Shown here in pieces: positions 9,249 to 17,205 of a stretch of 64,000 nucleotides of DNA. The translations under genes were made by a program, and so were the position numbers. How positions within the stretch are numbered: position 1 is the stretch's first letter; each line of letters starts with the position of its first letter. The DNA is from Holophagaceae bacterium. Its GTDB lineage: Bacteria; Acidobacteriota; Holophagae; Holophagales; Holophagaceae. The DNA is taken from positions 62,001 through 126,000 of the forward strand of contig JAJTBS010000002.1 in assembly GCA_021286765.1 (NCBI GenBank), in the 5' to 3' direction. The notes under the pieces are model-generated. The model was not told the DNA's origin, did not search any database, and was given only the letters and a program-made list of their open reading frames with translations.

Positions 9249-9391
9249 GGGGGGACTCCCGGCTGGAACGGAAAAGCCTGCTTCGCTAGGCCTCCATGAG
9301 GGGGTCAGGGCCCCGGTGACGTTCAATGAGGAACAGTTAATCCCCTATCATACCGGGGCGCTGGACCCTTGAACATGCAATTGTTTTCCAA

Positions 9392-9910
9392 TTAGCCTTC
9401 GCTGGGGCCGGGACTCCAGGGGCATTCTGCCCAGGGCATGCTGAGGAGGCCCCGTCGGCCCCCCTCCTTGTGGAGGAGGCGGACAGGACCGATGGCCATG
9501 CCATGGCTGACGGCCTTCAACATGTCGTAGAGGACCAGCAGCCCGACGGTCACGCCTGCGAGGGCCTCCATCTCGATGCCGGTACGCCCCTCGCAGCTCA
9601 CCCTTACTCGGAGCCAGGCCCTCCGCCTGGACGCATCCCAGTGATGGACCACCTCCACGCCCTCGATGGCCAGGGGGTGGGCCAGGGGGATCAGGTCCGC
9701 CGTACGCTTGACGCCCCCCACCGCTCCGATGCGGGCCACGGACCAGGGATCGCCCTTGGGGCCTCCGCCCTGGGCCAGCGCCTCCGCCGCTGGAGCATCC
9801 AGCTCCAGGTAACCCGCGGCCACGGCCACGCGGCGGGTGACGGCCTTGGCGGAGACATCGACCATCACCGGACGGCCTTCGGGATCCAGATGGGTCAACT
9901 CAGCCATCAT
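9392..9910 (-). CDS. moaC: Cyclic pyranopterin monophosphate synthase MoaC
   Basis: 172 residues. It catalyses the second step of molybdenum cofactor synthesis, converting 3',8-cyclo-7,8-dihydro-GTP into cyclic pyranopterin monophosphate. Key stretches are MVDVSAK near the start, KRTADLIPLAHPL (the usual Cys before the His is Ala here), GIEMEAL and LYDMLKAVSHGM with the catalytic Asp and Lys, and LLHKEGGRRG. The C-terminus runs about ten residues past the usual end. The ATG overlaps the TGA of the upstream HAD gene (ATGA), indicating translational coupling. No other moa genes are in the window, so this copy is separated from the rest of the pathway. Confidence 0.92.
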   Translation of the reverse strand: MMAELTHLDPEGRPVMVDVSAKAVTRRVAVAAGYLELDAPAAEALAQGGGPKGDPWSVARIGAVGGVKRTADLIPLAHPLAIEGVEVVHHWDASRRRAWLRVRVSCEGRTGIEMEALAGVTVGLLVLYDMLKAVSHGMAIGPVRLLHKEGGRRGLLSMPWAECPWSPGPSEG

Positions 9911-10557
9911 TCACTCCAGGCGAGAAGGATGTCCCGCAGGGCGGCCGTGTCCGGGGCGTAGGCCCGGGGGCCGCAGGCAGCCAGGGCCTCCTGATCATAG
10001 AACCCATGGCCCACGGCCAGACTGGGCACGCCGGCCGCCCGGGCCATGTCCAGGTCGAAGGGGGTGTCTCCCACCATCAGGATGTCTCCAGCGGCCAGGC
10101 CGGTCAGGGCCTGGAGCTGTTCCAGGGATTCGGGGTGGGGCTTGCCATGGGTGACCTCGTCGGGGGTGATGATGGGGTCGAAGTAGGGCTCCCAGTCCCA
10201 CTGGGCCATCTGGCGCAGCAGGGGCAGGCGGCGCTTGGAGGTGACCACCGCCATGCGTTGGCCGCGCGCCTTCAGCTCCGCCAGCAGCTCAGGGATGCCT
10301 TCAAAGGGCTGCATCATGTGCTCATGTTCCGCGTGGCCGAAGCTGCGGTAGGCCTTCAGGACCGTCGGACCGTCCAGGCCCAGGGGCTCGAAGGTGTTGC
10401 GGATGCCGGCTTCCACCGGCAGGCCCACATACTTCAGCCACTCGGCCATGACCGAGCGGGGCTGGCCCAGGGCATCCAGGGCGTGGGCCATGCCTGCCTC
10501 GATGAGGGGGCGGCTGTCCACCAAGGTTCCGTCGAAGTCCCAGGCGATGAGTTTCAA
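9907..10557 (-). CDS. HAD-superfamily phosphatase (phosphoglycolate-phosphatase-like)
   Basis: A 216-residue cytoplasmic HAD hydrolase of the PGP/beta-phosphoglucomutase branch. Motif I is DFDGTLVDS (residues 7-15) with the nucleophile Asp and the acid/base Asp two residues later. Motif II is TSKR. Motif III has the Lys in HGKPHPES, and motif IV is GDTPFDLDMARAAG. A helical cap lies between motifs I and II, as in Gph. It sits 19 bases after serA on the same strand and overlaps moaC by 4 bases. A phosphoserine phosphatase role beside serA is possible, but the cap looks more Gph-like. Substrate not determinable. Confidence 0.85.
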   Translation of the reverse strand: MKLIAWDFDGTLVDSRPLIEAGMAHALDALGQPRSVMAEWLKYVGLPVEAGIRNTFEPLGLDGPTVLKAYRSFGHAEHEHMMQPFEGIPELLAELKARGQRMAVVTSKRRLPLLRQMAQWDWEPYFDPIITPDEVTHGKPHPESLEQLQALTGLAAGDILMVGDTPFDLDMARAAGVPSLAVGHGFYDQEALAACGPRAYAPDTAALRDILLAWSE

Positions 10558-10576
10558 AGAGGCCTCCAGGCCTCCA

Positions 10577-12172
10577 TTATGCCGAAGGCAGGTGGAGGGC
10601 CTGGGCGAAGGTGGCCTCCGTGGCCTTCTGGAGCTCCGCGACCACCGCGGGTGGCACGGGGGAGTCCACGGAGAGCACCACCATGGCCTCGCCCTTCTTC
10701 TCTCGGCGGCCCAGGTTCATGAAGGCGATGTTGATGTCGTGCTGGCCCAGCACGGTGCCGATCTTCCCGATCATGCCCGGCCGGTCCTGGTAGCTCAGCA
10801 GGAGCATGTGCGGCTCGGGCATGAAGTCCATGGCGTAGTCGCGCAGGCCCACAATGCGGGGCGAGCCCTCGAAGAGGGTGCCCGACACCACCCGGGACCC
10901 GCCCGGGCCGTCCAGCTTGAGCGTCACCAGGTTGGAGAAGGCACCGCCCTGGGTGGACTTGCGCTCCTCCACCACCAGGCCCATGCGCTCGGCCACGAGT
11001 CCAGCGTTCACCATGTTCACGGGCTGGTCCGCCACCCGGTCCAGCAGGGCGGCCAGGCCGCTGACGGTCAGGGGAGAGCAGTCGTGCTGGGCGATGGCGC
11101 CGTCGAAGCCGAAGGTGATGCGGTCCGGATTGCCCTTCATGAGCTGCAGGCCGAACTCGCCCAGCACGGCCATGAGCTTGAAGTAGGGCCGCATCTGGTC
11201 CATGACGGCCGGATCGAAGCGGGGCAGGTTGACGGCGTTCTCCATGGGGATCTTGTCCAGGTGGTTGAGGATCTCGCGGGAGACGTCGATGGCCACGTTC
11301 ACCTGGGCCTCCTGCGTGTTGGCGCCGAGGTGGGGCGTGACGACCAGGCGTTCCTGGGCGATGAGCTCCTTGAGGGTGGGCGTGGCCGGGGGCTCTTCGG
11401 ACCAGACGTCCACCGCGGCCAGGGCCACCTGGCCCGACTTCAGGGCTTCAAGGAGTGGCCCCTCCTCGAGGATGCCGCCCCGGGCCACGTTCAGGAGGAT
11501 CACTCCGGGCTTCATGCGGGTGAACTGCCGGATGCCGATCATGCCCCGGGTCTCGTCGTTCAGAGGGGTGTGCACGGTGATGATGTCGCAGGCCTGGCAG
11601 AGCTCGTCGAGACCCACCAGGCGGACGCCCAGGTCCTGGGCCCGCTTGGCGGCGATGTAGGGGTCGCAGCCCAGCACTTCGCACTCGAAAGCCTTGAGGC
11701 GAGTGGCCACCCGGCCGCCCACCTTGCCCAGGCCGATGACGCCGGCGACCTTGCCCTTGAGCTCGACGCCCGTGAACTTGGCGCGCTTCCACTCGCCGGC
11801 CTTCAGGCTGGCGTTGGCGGCGGGGATGTGGCGGCAGGTGGACAGCAGCAGGGCCATCGTGTGCTCGGCCGCGCTGTTGGTGTTGCCGAAGGGGGCGTTG
11901 ACCACGATGACGCCCTTGGAACTGGCGTAGTCCACATCCACGTTGTCGATGCCAACCCCGGCCCGGGCCACGATCTTCAGCTTCGTGGCCGCGTCCAGCA
12001 GGGCCTTGTCCACCGTGGTGCCGCTGCGGGTGATGATGGCGTCGTATTTGCCAATGCAGGCCAGGAGGGCTTCCTTGGACAGGCCGAGGCGGACGTCCAG
12101 CGTGACCCGGGGGTCCCGCTGGAGCAGGGCTAGACCCTCGTCGGTCACCTCGTCGGTCACGATGATCTTCAT
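10577..12172 (-). CDS. serA: D-3-phosphoglycerate dehydrogenase
   Basis: 531 residues, the long SerA form. It oxidises 3-phosphoglycerate to phosphohydroxypyruvate with NAD in the first step of serine synthesis. Visible are the NAD fold GLGKVG (147-152), the catalytic triad region (R231 in NVARGGILEEG, E259/E260 in DVWSEEPP, H281 in PHLGANTQEAQ), then an intervening domain and a C-terminal ACT domain (about 460-531, MLLLSYQDRPGMIGKIGTVLG) that normally binds serine for feedback inhibition. I start it at the ATG at 12172, where the sequence becomes SerA-like (MKIIVTDE). The open frame extends 26 codons upstream without homologous content. The Shine-Dalgarno (GGGGAC) is weak. Confidence 0.94.
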   Translation of the reverse strand: MKIIVTDEVTDEGLALLQRDPRVTLDVRLGLSKEALLACIGKYDAIITRSGTTVDKALLDAATKLKIVARAGVGIDNVDVDYASSKGVIVVNAPFGNTNSAAEHTMALLLSTCRHIPAANASLKAGEWKRAKFTGVELKGKVAGVIGLGKVGGRVATRLKAFECEVLGCDPYIAAKRAQDLGVRLVGLDELCQACDIITVHTPLNDETRGMIGIRQFTRMKPGVILLNVARGGILEEGPLLEALKSGQVALAAVDVWSEEPPATPTLKELIAQERLVVTPHLGANTQEAQVNVAIDVSREILNHLDKIPMENAVNLPRFDPAVMDQMRPYFKLMAVLGEFGLQLMKGNPDRITFGFDGAIAQHDCSPLTVSGLAALLDRVADQPVNMVNAGLVAERMGLVVEERKSTQGGAFSNLVTLKLDGPGGSRVVSGTLFEGSPRIVGLRDYAMDFMPEPHMLLLSYQDRPGMIGKIGTVLGQHDINIAFMNLGRREKKGEAMVVLSVDSPVPPAVVAELQKATEATFAQALHLPSA

Positions 12173-12270
12173 GGCGTCCCCCGTCGGGTTCGGATCCAGT
12201 GCGGCGTGCAGGGAATCCACCACCTTAGCGGCGGGGCGTTGGCCGGACAAGGCCGGGAGCCGGTCGATGA

Positions 12271-12726
12271 CTATTTCTTATAGATCCCTGCGCCGAAAAT
12301 GAGGTTGTCCCAGACCTCGATGTAGCTGGTCTTGGGTTCCTTCTTCTGGCTCACGGGATTCACGTACTTGTAGTCGTGCCAACCCTTGCCCTTGGTCTTG
12401 GCGAGTTGCACCCGCTCCTTCACGAATTCCACACCATCCGGGTCCTTCGCATGGATCTGGTTCACCCCAATCTTGCTTGCCCCCTGCCCATGGGCCACGA
12501 CCTTGCCGTCCATGTCGTAGATGAAGACGTAGAGCTCGCCGCCATGCCGGTGGAACTTGCCGCCAAGCTTGGTGATTTCCTTGATGGCGGCTTCTTTGCC
12601 ATTGGCCTTGGCGAAGGCGATGGCCTCCTTCACCAGGGTTTCAGCCTCAGCCGGGGAGGCATCTTGGGCGGCCAAGGGAAGGCAGAGGGCCGGAAGGCAC
12701 AACAGGGCTGAATGGTTCATGCGCAT
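12271..12726 (-). CDS. Secreted single-domain sCache_2 ligand-binding protein
   Basis: 151 residues: a signal peptide (about 1-21, LPALCLPLAAQ) and then little more than one Cache domain. The typical sCache_2 string is present: ELYVFIYDMDGKVVAHG, then the IHAKDPDGVEFVKE region, KGWHDYKYVNPVSQKKEP with the aromatic and Asn-Pro elements, and the final NLIFGAGIYKK. Cache domains usually form the outer part of chemoreceptors and kinases that bind small carboxylates. Here it is free, with no membrane anchor or signalling domain. The ATG at 12726 has AAGGAG in front. It lies 70 bases downstream of a dicarboxylate/amino-acid symporter on the same strand, so it could be a periplasmic binding partner or decoy. 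Confidence 0.8.
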   Translation of the reverse strand: MRMNHSALLCLPALCLPLAAQDASPAEAETLVKEAIAFAKANGKEAAIKEITKLGGKFHRHGGELYVFIYDMDGKVVAHGQGASKIGVNQIHAKDPDGVEFVKERVQLAKTKGKGWHDYKYVNPVSQKKEPKTSYIEVWDNLIFGAGIYKK

Positions 12727-12796
12727 GGGAGCTCCTTGGAAATCACTCCCTTTCTTTCGGCGTTGGCTTGTCGAAAGTTGAAAAAAACGACCTCGA

Positions 12797-14101
12797 TCAG
12801 GGCCTCTGGTCCGGCAAGGGTTCGGGGTCCGTGCCGAACACCCCCTCCCACCGGGCGATGACCACGCTGGCCAGGCCGTTGCCGATGACATTCACGGTGG
12901 TTCGAGCCATGTCCATGATTTCGTCCACCGCCAGCAGCATGGCGATGCCCGCTTCGCCGGGCAGCCCGAAGCTGCCGCAGGTGGCGGCGATGATGACGAG
13001 CGTCGCCCTGGGCACCCCCGCCACGCCTTTGCTCGTGAGCATGAAGGTGAAGACCATGAGCAGCTGCTGGCCCAGGCTCATGCGGATGCCCGCGGCCTGG
13101 GCGATGGTGAGGCTGGCCAGCACGAGGTAGAGGGTGGAGCCGTCGAGGTTGAAGCTGTAGCCGGTGGGGATGACGAAGCTGGCCACGCGGCGGGGTACGC
13201 CGAAGCGCACCACCTCCTCCAGCAGCTTGGGCAGGGCCGCTTCGCTGCTGGCAGTGCTGAAGGCCGTGAGCGCCGGGTCCTTGATGGCCTTCACGAAGCC
13301 GAGGATGCGGATGCCCGCCAGCCAAGCCACAGGCACGAAAACCAGGATGAACAGTAGGGTGAGGGCGAGGTAGAGGCTTCCGACAAGCAGGCTGTACTGC
13401 TTGAGCAGGTGGAAGACCGCCGGCCAGCCCTTGACGAGCGCGCCGTTCACCGTGTGGCCCGCTGCCATGTGGCTCACGTTGTAAGCCATGGCGCCGAACA
13501 CCCCGAGCGGCGTCAGCGTCATGACGAAGTCCGTGTACTTGAACATGGTCTGGGCCACGCCGTCGAAGAAGGCCAGCACGGGCTTTCCGCGCTCCCCCAC
13601 CTTCGTGAGCGCGATGCCGAAGATCGACGCGAAGATCACCACCGGCAGGATGTCGCCCTCGGCGGCGTGCTGGATCAGGTTCGAGGGGAAGAGGTGGAGG
13701 GCGATTTCCCAGCCCGTCTTGGCCTTCACCGTCGCCACGGCCGTGTGGGCGCCCATGTCCATGGGCAGGTGGGCCCCGGGCTGCAGCCAGTTGGCCACGG
13801 CCAGCCCGATGAAGAGGGCCAGGGTGGTGACCACCTCGAAGTAGAGGAGCGCTTTGCCCCCCATGCGGCCCACGGCCCGGATGTCGCCGGTCTGGGCGAT
13901 GCCCACGATGATGGTCGAGAGCAGCAAGGGGACGATCAGGCCCTTGATGAGGCTGATGAAGGCCTTGGAGAGGAAGCGGAAGAAGTTGTAGGCCCAGGGG
14001 TACTGGTCCTGGGGCAGGAATCCGCCCAGCACCACGCCCATGGCCAAGCCCACGAAGATCCAGAAGGTGCTGGAGCGGTACCAGGGGCGCGTCTCGGTCA
14101 C
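12797..14101 (-). CDS. Dicarboxylate/amino acid:cation symporter (DAACS, GltP/DctA type)
   Basis: A 434-residue inner-membrane secondary transporter taking up glutamate, aspartate or C4-dicarboxylates with H+ or Na+. Landmarks are the serine-rich re-entrant loop FSTASSEAALPK, the GYSFNLDGSTLY segment, the second re-entrant loop MLTSKGVAGVPRA and the substrate-binding DEIMDMARTTVNVIGN in TM8. These are shared by GltP and DctA, so the substrate is not settled; the DxxxDMxRTxxNV string with Arg fits acidic substrates. The N-terminus has TM1 directly after a short polar lead. It is followed by the Cache protein and diverges from the desaturase gene across 102 bases. Confidence 0.9.
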   Translation of the reverse strand: MTETRPWYRSSTFWIFVGLAMGVVLGGFLPQDQYPWAYNFFRFLSKAFISLIKGLIVPLLLSTIIVGIAQTGDIRAVGRMGGKALLYFEVVTTLALFIGLAVANWLQPGAHLPMDMGAHTAVATVKAKTGWEIALHLFPSNLIQHAAEGDILPVVIFASIFGIALTKVGERGKPVLAFFDGVAQTMFKYTDFVMTLTPLGVFGAMAYNVSHMAAGHTVNGALVKGWPAVFHLLKQYSLLVGSLYLALTLLFILVFVPVAWLAGIRILGFVKAIKDPALTAFSTASSEAALPKLLEEVVRFGVPRRVASFVIPTGYSFNLDGSTLYLVLASLTIAQAAGIRMSLGQQLLMVFTFMLTSKGVAGVPRATLVIIAATCGSFGLPGEAGIAMLLAVDEIMDMARTTVNVIGNGLASVVIARWEGVFGTDPEPLPDQRP

Positions 14102-14203
14102 GGAAACCTCGCGGGCAGAGCGTTAAGGGTGTCGGGCAAGTTTGGCATGGGACGTTCGTTCCTGACGCGCGGTAGCATAAAGCTCTTTTTTGGAGTCAAT
14201 GGC

Positions 14204-15355
14204 ATGGCCCTGGCCAAACGCTGGAATCTGCTGAATACGACCTTCCTCCTGGGGACTCTGGGGCTGGCCCTGGTCCTCGTCCCCTGGCGCCTGGCCTCCT
14301 CGGGCCTGCGGTGGAGCGAGGCGCTGGTCTGCCTGGCCATGGTCTTCGCCATCGGGACGGCCATCAGCGGCGGCTACCACCGGCTCTTCAGCCACCGGGC
14401 CTACAAGGCCTCCTGGCCCGTGCGCTTCGTCTTTCTCTGCTTCGGCGCCGCGGCCTTCGAGAATTCGGCCCTCAAGTGGTCCAGCGACCACCGGGTGCAC
14501 CACCGGCAGGTGGACACCGACCAGGACCCCTACAGCATCGGCCGGGGCTTCTGGTACGCCCACTGGACCTGGGTGATGGAATCCAAGACCCATCCCATGG
14601 TCGGCGTGGCCGATCTGGAAAAGGATCCGCTCGTGCGCTGGCAGCACCGCCACCACTTCCTCATCGGGGCCGTGGTGGCCTCCATCCCGGCCTGGATCGG
14701 GCTGGCCACAGGCAACCTGGCGGGGCACCTCATCTTCGGGGTGATCCTCCGCATCGTGCTGACCCACCACACCACCTTCTTCATCAACAGCGCCGCCCAC
14801 AGGTTCGGCAGCCGCCCCTACACGGACGCCAACACGGCGCGCGACAACTGGCTGCTGGCCCCCCTCACCTACGGTGAGGGCTACCATAACTTCCACCACC
14901 AGTGGCAGTGGGACTACCGCAACGGCGCCCTGTGGTACCAATGGGACAGCACCAAGTGGCTGCTCAACCTTCTGGCCTGGATGGGCCTGGTGGGCCAGTT
15001 CCGGCGCGTCTCCGAGGCGGCCATGACCCGGGCCCGCCTCCACATGGAGGAGAAGCGCCTTCGCGAGCGCTTGATCCTCGCCAGCCCCGGCGTGGCCAGC
15101 CCCATGAAGGCTCGGCTGGCCTCGGCCCGCCTGAAGGTCGACGCGGCCCTGGGCGCCCTGCACGACAGGCACGAATCATGGCACCTGAAGAAGGCGGAGT
15201 GGCGGGCCAAGGGCCTGGCTAAAGCCGAAGCCTGGCGGGAGGCCAAGGCCGAGTGGCAGGCGGCGGTGACCACCCACCGTGCCGAATTGAAGGCCGCCTG
15301 GGCCGAGTGGCAGGCCGCTCGGCGCGAAGTGCGGACCGCCCTCGTCTATTCATGA
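14204..15355 (+). CDS. Acyl-CoA delta-9-type fatty acid desaturase with a long charged C-terminal tail
   Basis: 383 residues. A membrane di-iron desaturase that puts a double bond into saturated acyl chains. The three histidine boxes are complete: HRLFSH 59-64, HRVHH 96-100 and HNFHH 228-232, with further conserved His in the TM3-4 region. Hydrophobic pairs surround them. From about residue 275 onward the protein leaves the family pattern. It ends in an Ala/Lys/Glu/Arg/Trp-rich helical tail of about 100 residues with repeated AEW(R/Q)A units. The start is the ATG at 14204 with TGGAG 8 bases before it. The open frame upstream is the antisense shadow of the symporter gene. A role in membrane fluidity is the natural inference. 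Confidence 0.9.
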   Translation: MALAKRWNLLNTTFLLGTLGLALVLVPWRLASSGLRWSEALVCLAMVFAIGTAISGGYHRLFSHRAYKASWPVRFVFLCFGAAAFENSALKWSSDHRVHHRQVDTDQDPYSIGRGFWYAHWTWVMESKTHPMVGVADLEKDPLVRWQHRHHFLIGAVVASIPAWIGLATGNLAGHLIFGVILRIVLTHHTTFFINSAAHRFGSRPYTDANTARDNWLLAPLTYGEGYHNFHHQWQWDYRNGALWYQWDSTKWLLNLLAWMGLVGQFRRVSEAAMTRARLHMEEKRLRERLILASPGVASPMKARLASARLKVDAALGALHDRHESWHLKKAEWRAKGLAKAEAWREAKAEWQAAVTTHRAELKAAWAEWQAARREVRTALVYS

Positions 15356-15459
15356 TCCGAATCCCGCGGCAGGGATTCCGGTCTGCGCCCATCGCCGCGG
15401 CGGCGGGCGGAGCTGCGGGGCTCGTGGGATACTGACCCTGTTCGACCCATGGAGGCTTC

Positions 15460-16863
15460 ATGGCCCAGTTTGATCTTCTCGTCATCGGCTCCGGCCCCGG
15501 CGGCTACATCGCCGCCATCCGCGGGGCCCAGCTGGGCCTGAGCACCGCCCTCGTGGAAAAGGACGCCGGACTGGGTGGCACCTGCCTCCACCGCGGCTGC
15601 ATCCCCGCCAAGACCTGGCTGGAGACCGCCCACCGGTTCGAGCAGATGCAGGAGGCCAACGACTACGGCATCGACGGCGTGGACGGCAAGGGGCTGAAGG
15701 CGAACCTGGCCACGATCGTCAAGCGCAAAGGCCGCATCGTCCTGAAGAACGCCAAGGGCATCGAGTTCCTCATGAAGAAGAACAAGGTGACGGTGCTGAA
15801 GGGCTTCGGCAAGCTGCTGGGCGGCGGCAAGGTGGAGGTGGCGGGCGAGGTCCACGAGGCCAAGCGCATCATCCTGGCCACGGGCTCGGCCCCCAAGCCC
15901 ATCCCCGGCCTGGAGACGGATGGCGTTCGTGTGATCAACAGCGACCACATCCTGGACCTGACGGAACTGCCCGCCCATCTGGTCATCCTGGGTGCCGGTG
16001 CCATCGGTGTGGAGTTCGCCTCGGCGTTCAGCCGTCTGGGCTCCAAGGTGACCCTGGTGGAGTTCATGGAGACCATCCTTCCGCTGGAGGACGAGGACAT
16101 TGGCCTGGAGCTGGCCAAGATCCTCAAGAAGGCCTACAAAATCGACGTGCGTACCAAGACCAAGATCACCCGCATCGAAAAGCGCGCGGATGGTGTGGAG
16201 TGCTTCCTCGAAGGCGAAAGCGCCGGTGAAGTGGTGGGCAGCCACCTGCTGGTGGCCGTGGGCCGCGCTCCCCAGATCGATGCCATCGGGCTGGAGAAGA
16301 CCAAGGCCCAGGTGGATCGCGGCTGCGTGGTGGTGGACAAGTTCATGCAGACCGGCGAGCCCGGCCTCTACGCCATCGGCGACATCGTGCGCACCCCCTG
16401 GCTCGCCCACGTCGCCAGTGACGAGGGCATCGTGGCCGCCGAGCATGCCGCCCAGAGCCTGGGCAAGGACGCGCACCCGCATCCCATCCGCTACGACCGT
16501 TTCCCCGCCTGCACCTACTGCGACCCCGAGGTGGGCTCCATCGGTCTCAGCGAGAAGGCGGCCAGGGCCAAGGGCTACGACGTGCAGGTGGGCAGCTTCC
16601 CCTTCGCGCCCATGGCCAAGGCGAACATCGTGGGCGAGCCCCACGGCTTCATCAAGATCGTGGCCGACAAGCAGTACGGCGAGATCCTCGGCATCCACAT
16701 CCTGGGCCCCAAGGCCACGGAACTGGTGGCCTCCAGCGTGGCCCTCATCGGCGGCGAGTTCACGGTGGATGAGCTGATCAACACCATGTACCCACACCCC
16801 ACCCTGAACGAGGTGTTCCCCGAGGCGGCCCGTGCTGTATACGGGCGCGCGCTGAACATGTAA
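15460..16863 (+). CDS. lpdA: Dihydrolipoyl dehydrogenase (E3)
   Basis: A 467-residue FAD enzyme that reoxidises dihydrolipoamide with NAD+ in 2-oxoacid dehydrogenase or glycine cleavage complexes. The FAD motif GSGPGG (10-15) is followed by the redox disulfide C42/C47 in GTCLHRGCIPAK. The NAD-binding LGAGAIGVEFA lies near residue 180, and the catalytic His-Glu pair is in the C-terminal HPHPTLNEVFPEA. A GGAGG precedes the ATG by 4 bases and a GATACT -10-like box lies at 15428-15433. No E1 or E2 genes are nearby, so this is an orphan E3 that may serve several complexes. Confidence 0.95.
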   Translation: MAQFDLLVIGSGPGGYIAAIRGAQLGLSTALVEKDAGLGGTCLHRGCIPAKTWLETAHRFEQMQEANDYGIDGVDGKGLKANLATIVKRKGRIVLKNAKGIEFLMKKNKVTVLKGFGKLLGGGKVEVAGEVHEAKRIILATGSAPKPIPGLETDGVRVINSDHILDLTELPAHLVILGAGAIGVEFASAFSRLGSKVTLVEFMETILPLEDEDIGLELAKILKKAYKIDVRTKTKITRIEKRADGVECFLEGESAGEVVGSHLLVAVGRAPQIDAIGLEKTKAQVDRGCVVVDKFMQTGEPGLYAIGDIVRTPWLAHVASDEGIVAAEHAAQSLGKDAHPHPIRYDRFPACTYCDPEVGSIGLSEKAARAKGYDVQVGSFPFAPMAKANIVGEPHGFIKIVADKQYGEILGIHILGPKATELVASSVALIGGEFTVDELINTMYPHPTLNEVFPEAARAVYGRALNM

Positions 16864-16919
16864 CTATCCTGGATACGTAAATACAACTTTATTGCGAGGA
16901 ATGAAGGGGATTCATTCTT

Positions 16920-16946
16920 TTCTTGAGACTTATCCTGTCTCAAGAA
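16920..16946. repeat. Perfect inverted repeat downstream of lpdA
   Basis: TTCTTGAGAC (16920-16929) and GTCTCAAGAA (16937-16946), a 7-base loop. There is no T run on the 3' side of either strand, so it is not a classical terminator. It may be an operator or a 3'-end hairpin for lpdA mRNA. Confidence 0.5.
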
Positions 16947-17138
16947 CTCGCTAGGGAGTGCATTACTGGAATCCGTGCTTGCGCTGTGGATGAGACTCTA
17001 AATCCATTCTAATCAAGCGTGTGGATCCTTGTTGTGGATGGGCAAATCTTTTTTTCAGATTAGGTGTTTTTACCCATATCCGAAAGGTCTACCCCTACCT
17101 AGCCTGACCTATCTAGTTGTTTCGCAGGCGAGTGGCTT

Positions 17139-17163
17139 CTTGCCAGGGGTTCGCCCTGGCAAG
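17139..17163 (+). promoter_or_regulatory. Perfect hairpin in the multicopper oxidase leader
   Basis: CTTGCCAGGG (17139-17148), loop GTTCG, CCCTGGCAAG (17154-17163). It ends 32 bases before the GGAGGG ribosome site and 42 bases before the ATG. The position suits a regulatory leader hairpin or an operator. It is not followed by T residues, so termination is unlikely. Confidence 0.5.
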
Positions 17164-17205
17164 GGGCTAAACAATTTGGATGTTTCATCTTCGATGGAGG
17201 GTCAA

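Larger units (their letters stand above)
16864..17205. other. AT-rich leader/intergenic region before the multicopper oxidase gene
   Basis: 342 bases, clearly lower in GC than the flanking genes, with T-rich runs (17048-17054 and 17067-17071). It holds two perfect 10-base inverted repeats (listed separately) and a looser pairing of GGATGGG near 17036 with CCCATATCC near 17072. I found no coding frame with a convincing start. It probably contains the lpdA 3' end, the oxidase promoter and a structured 5' leader. Confidence 0.5.

Noticed and set aside
9392..9910. Cys-to-Ala change in the MoaC motif as a sign of inactivation
   Set aside because: The residue is not one of the catalytic Lys/Asp/His/Glu set, and those are all present.
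17030..17170. GEMM (cyclic dinucleotide) riboswitch before the multicopper oxidase
   Set aside because: I looked for the conserved GEMM core and tetraloop/receptor strings and did not find them; only simple hairpins are present.
17029..17205. In-frame ATG-like starts upstream of the multicopper oxidase signal peptide
   Set aside because: They would place 59 residues before the signal peptide and have no ribosome site; GGAGGG fits the ATG at 17206.
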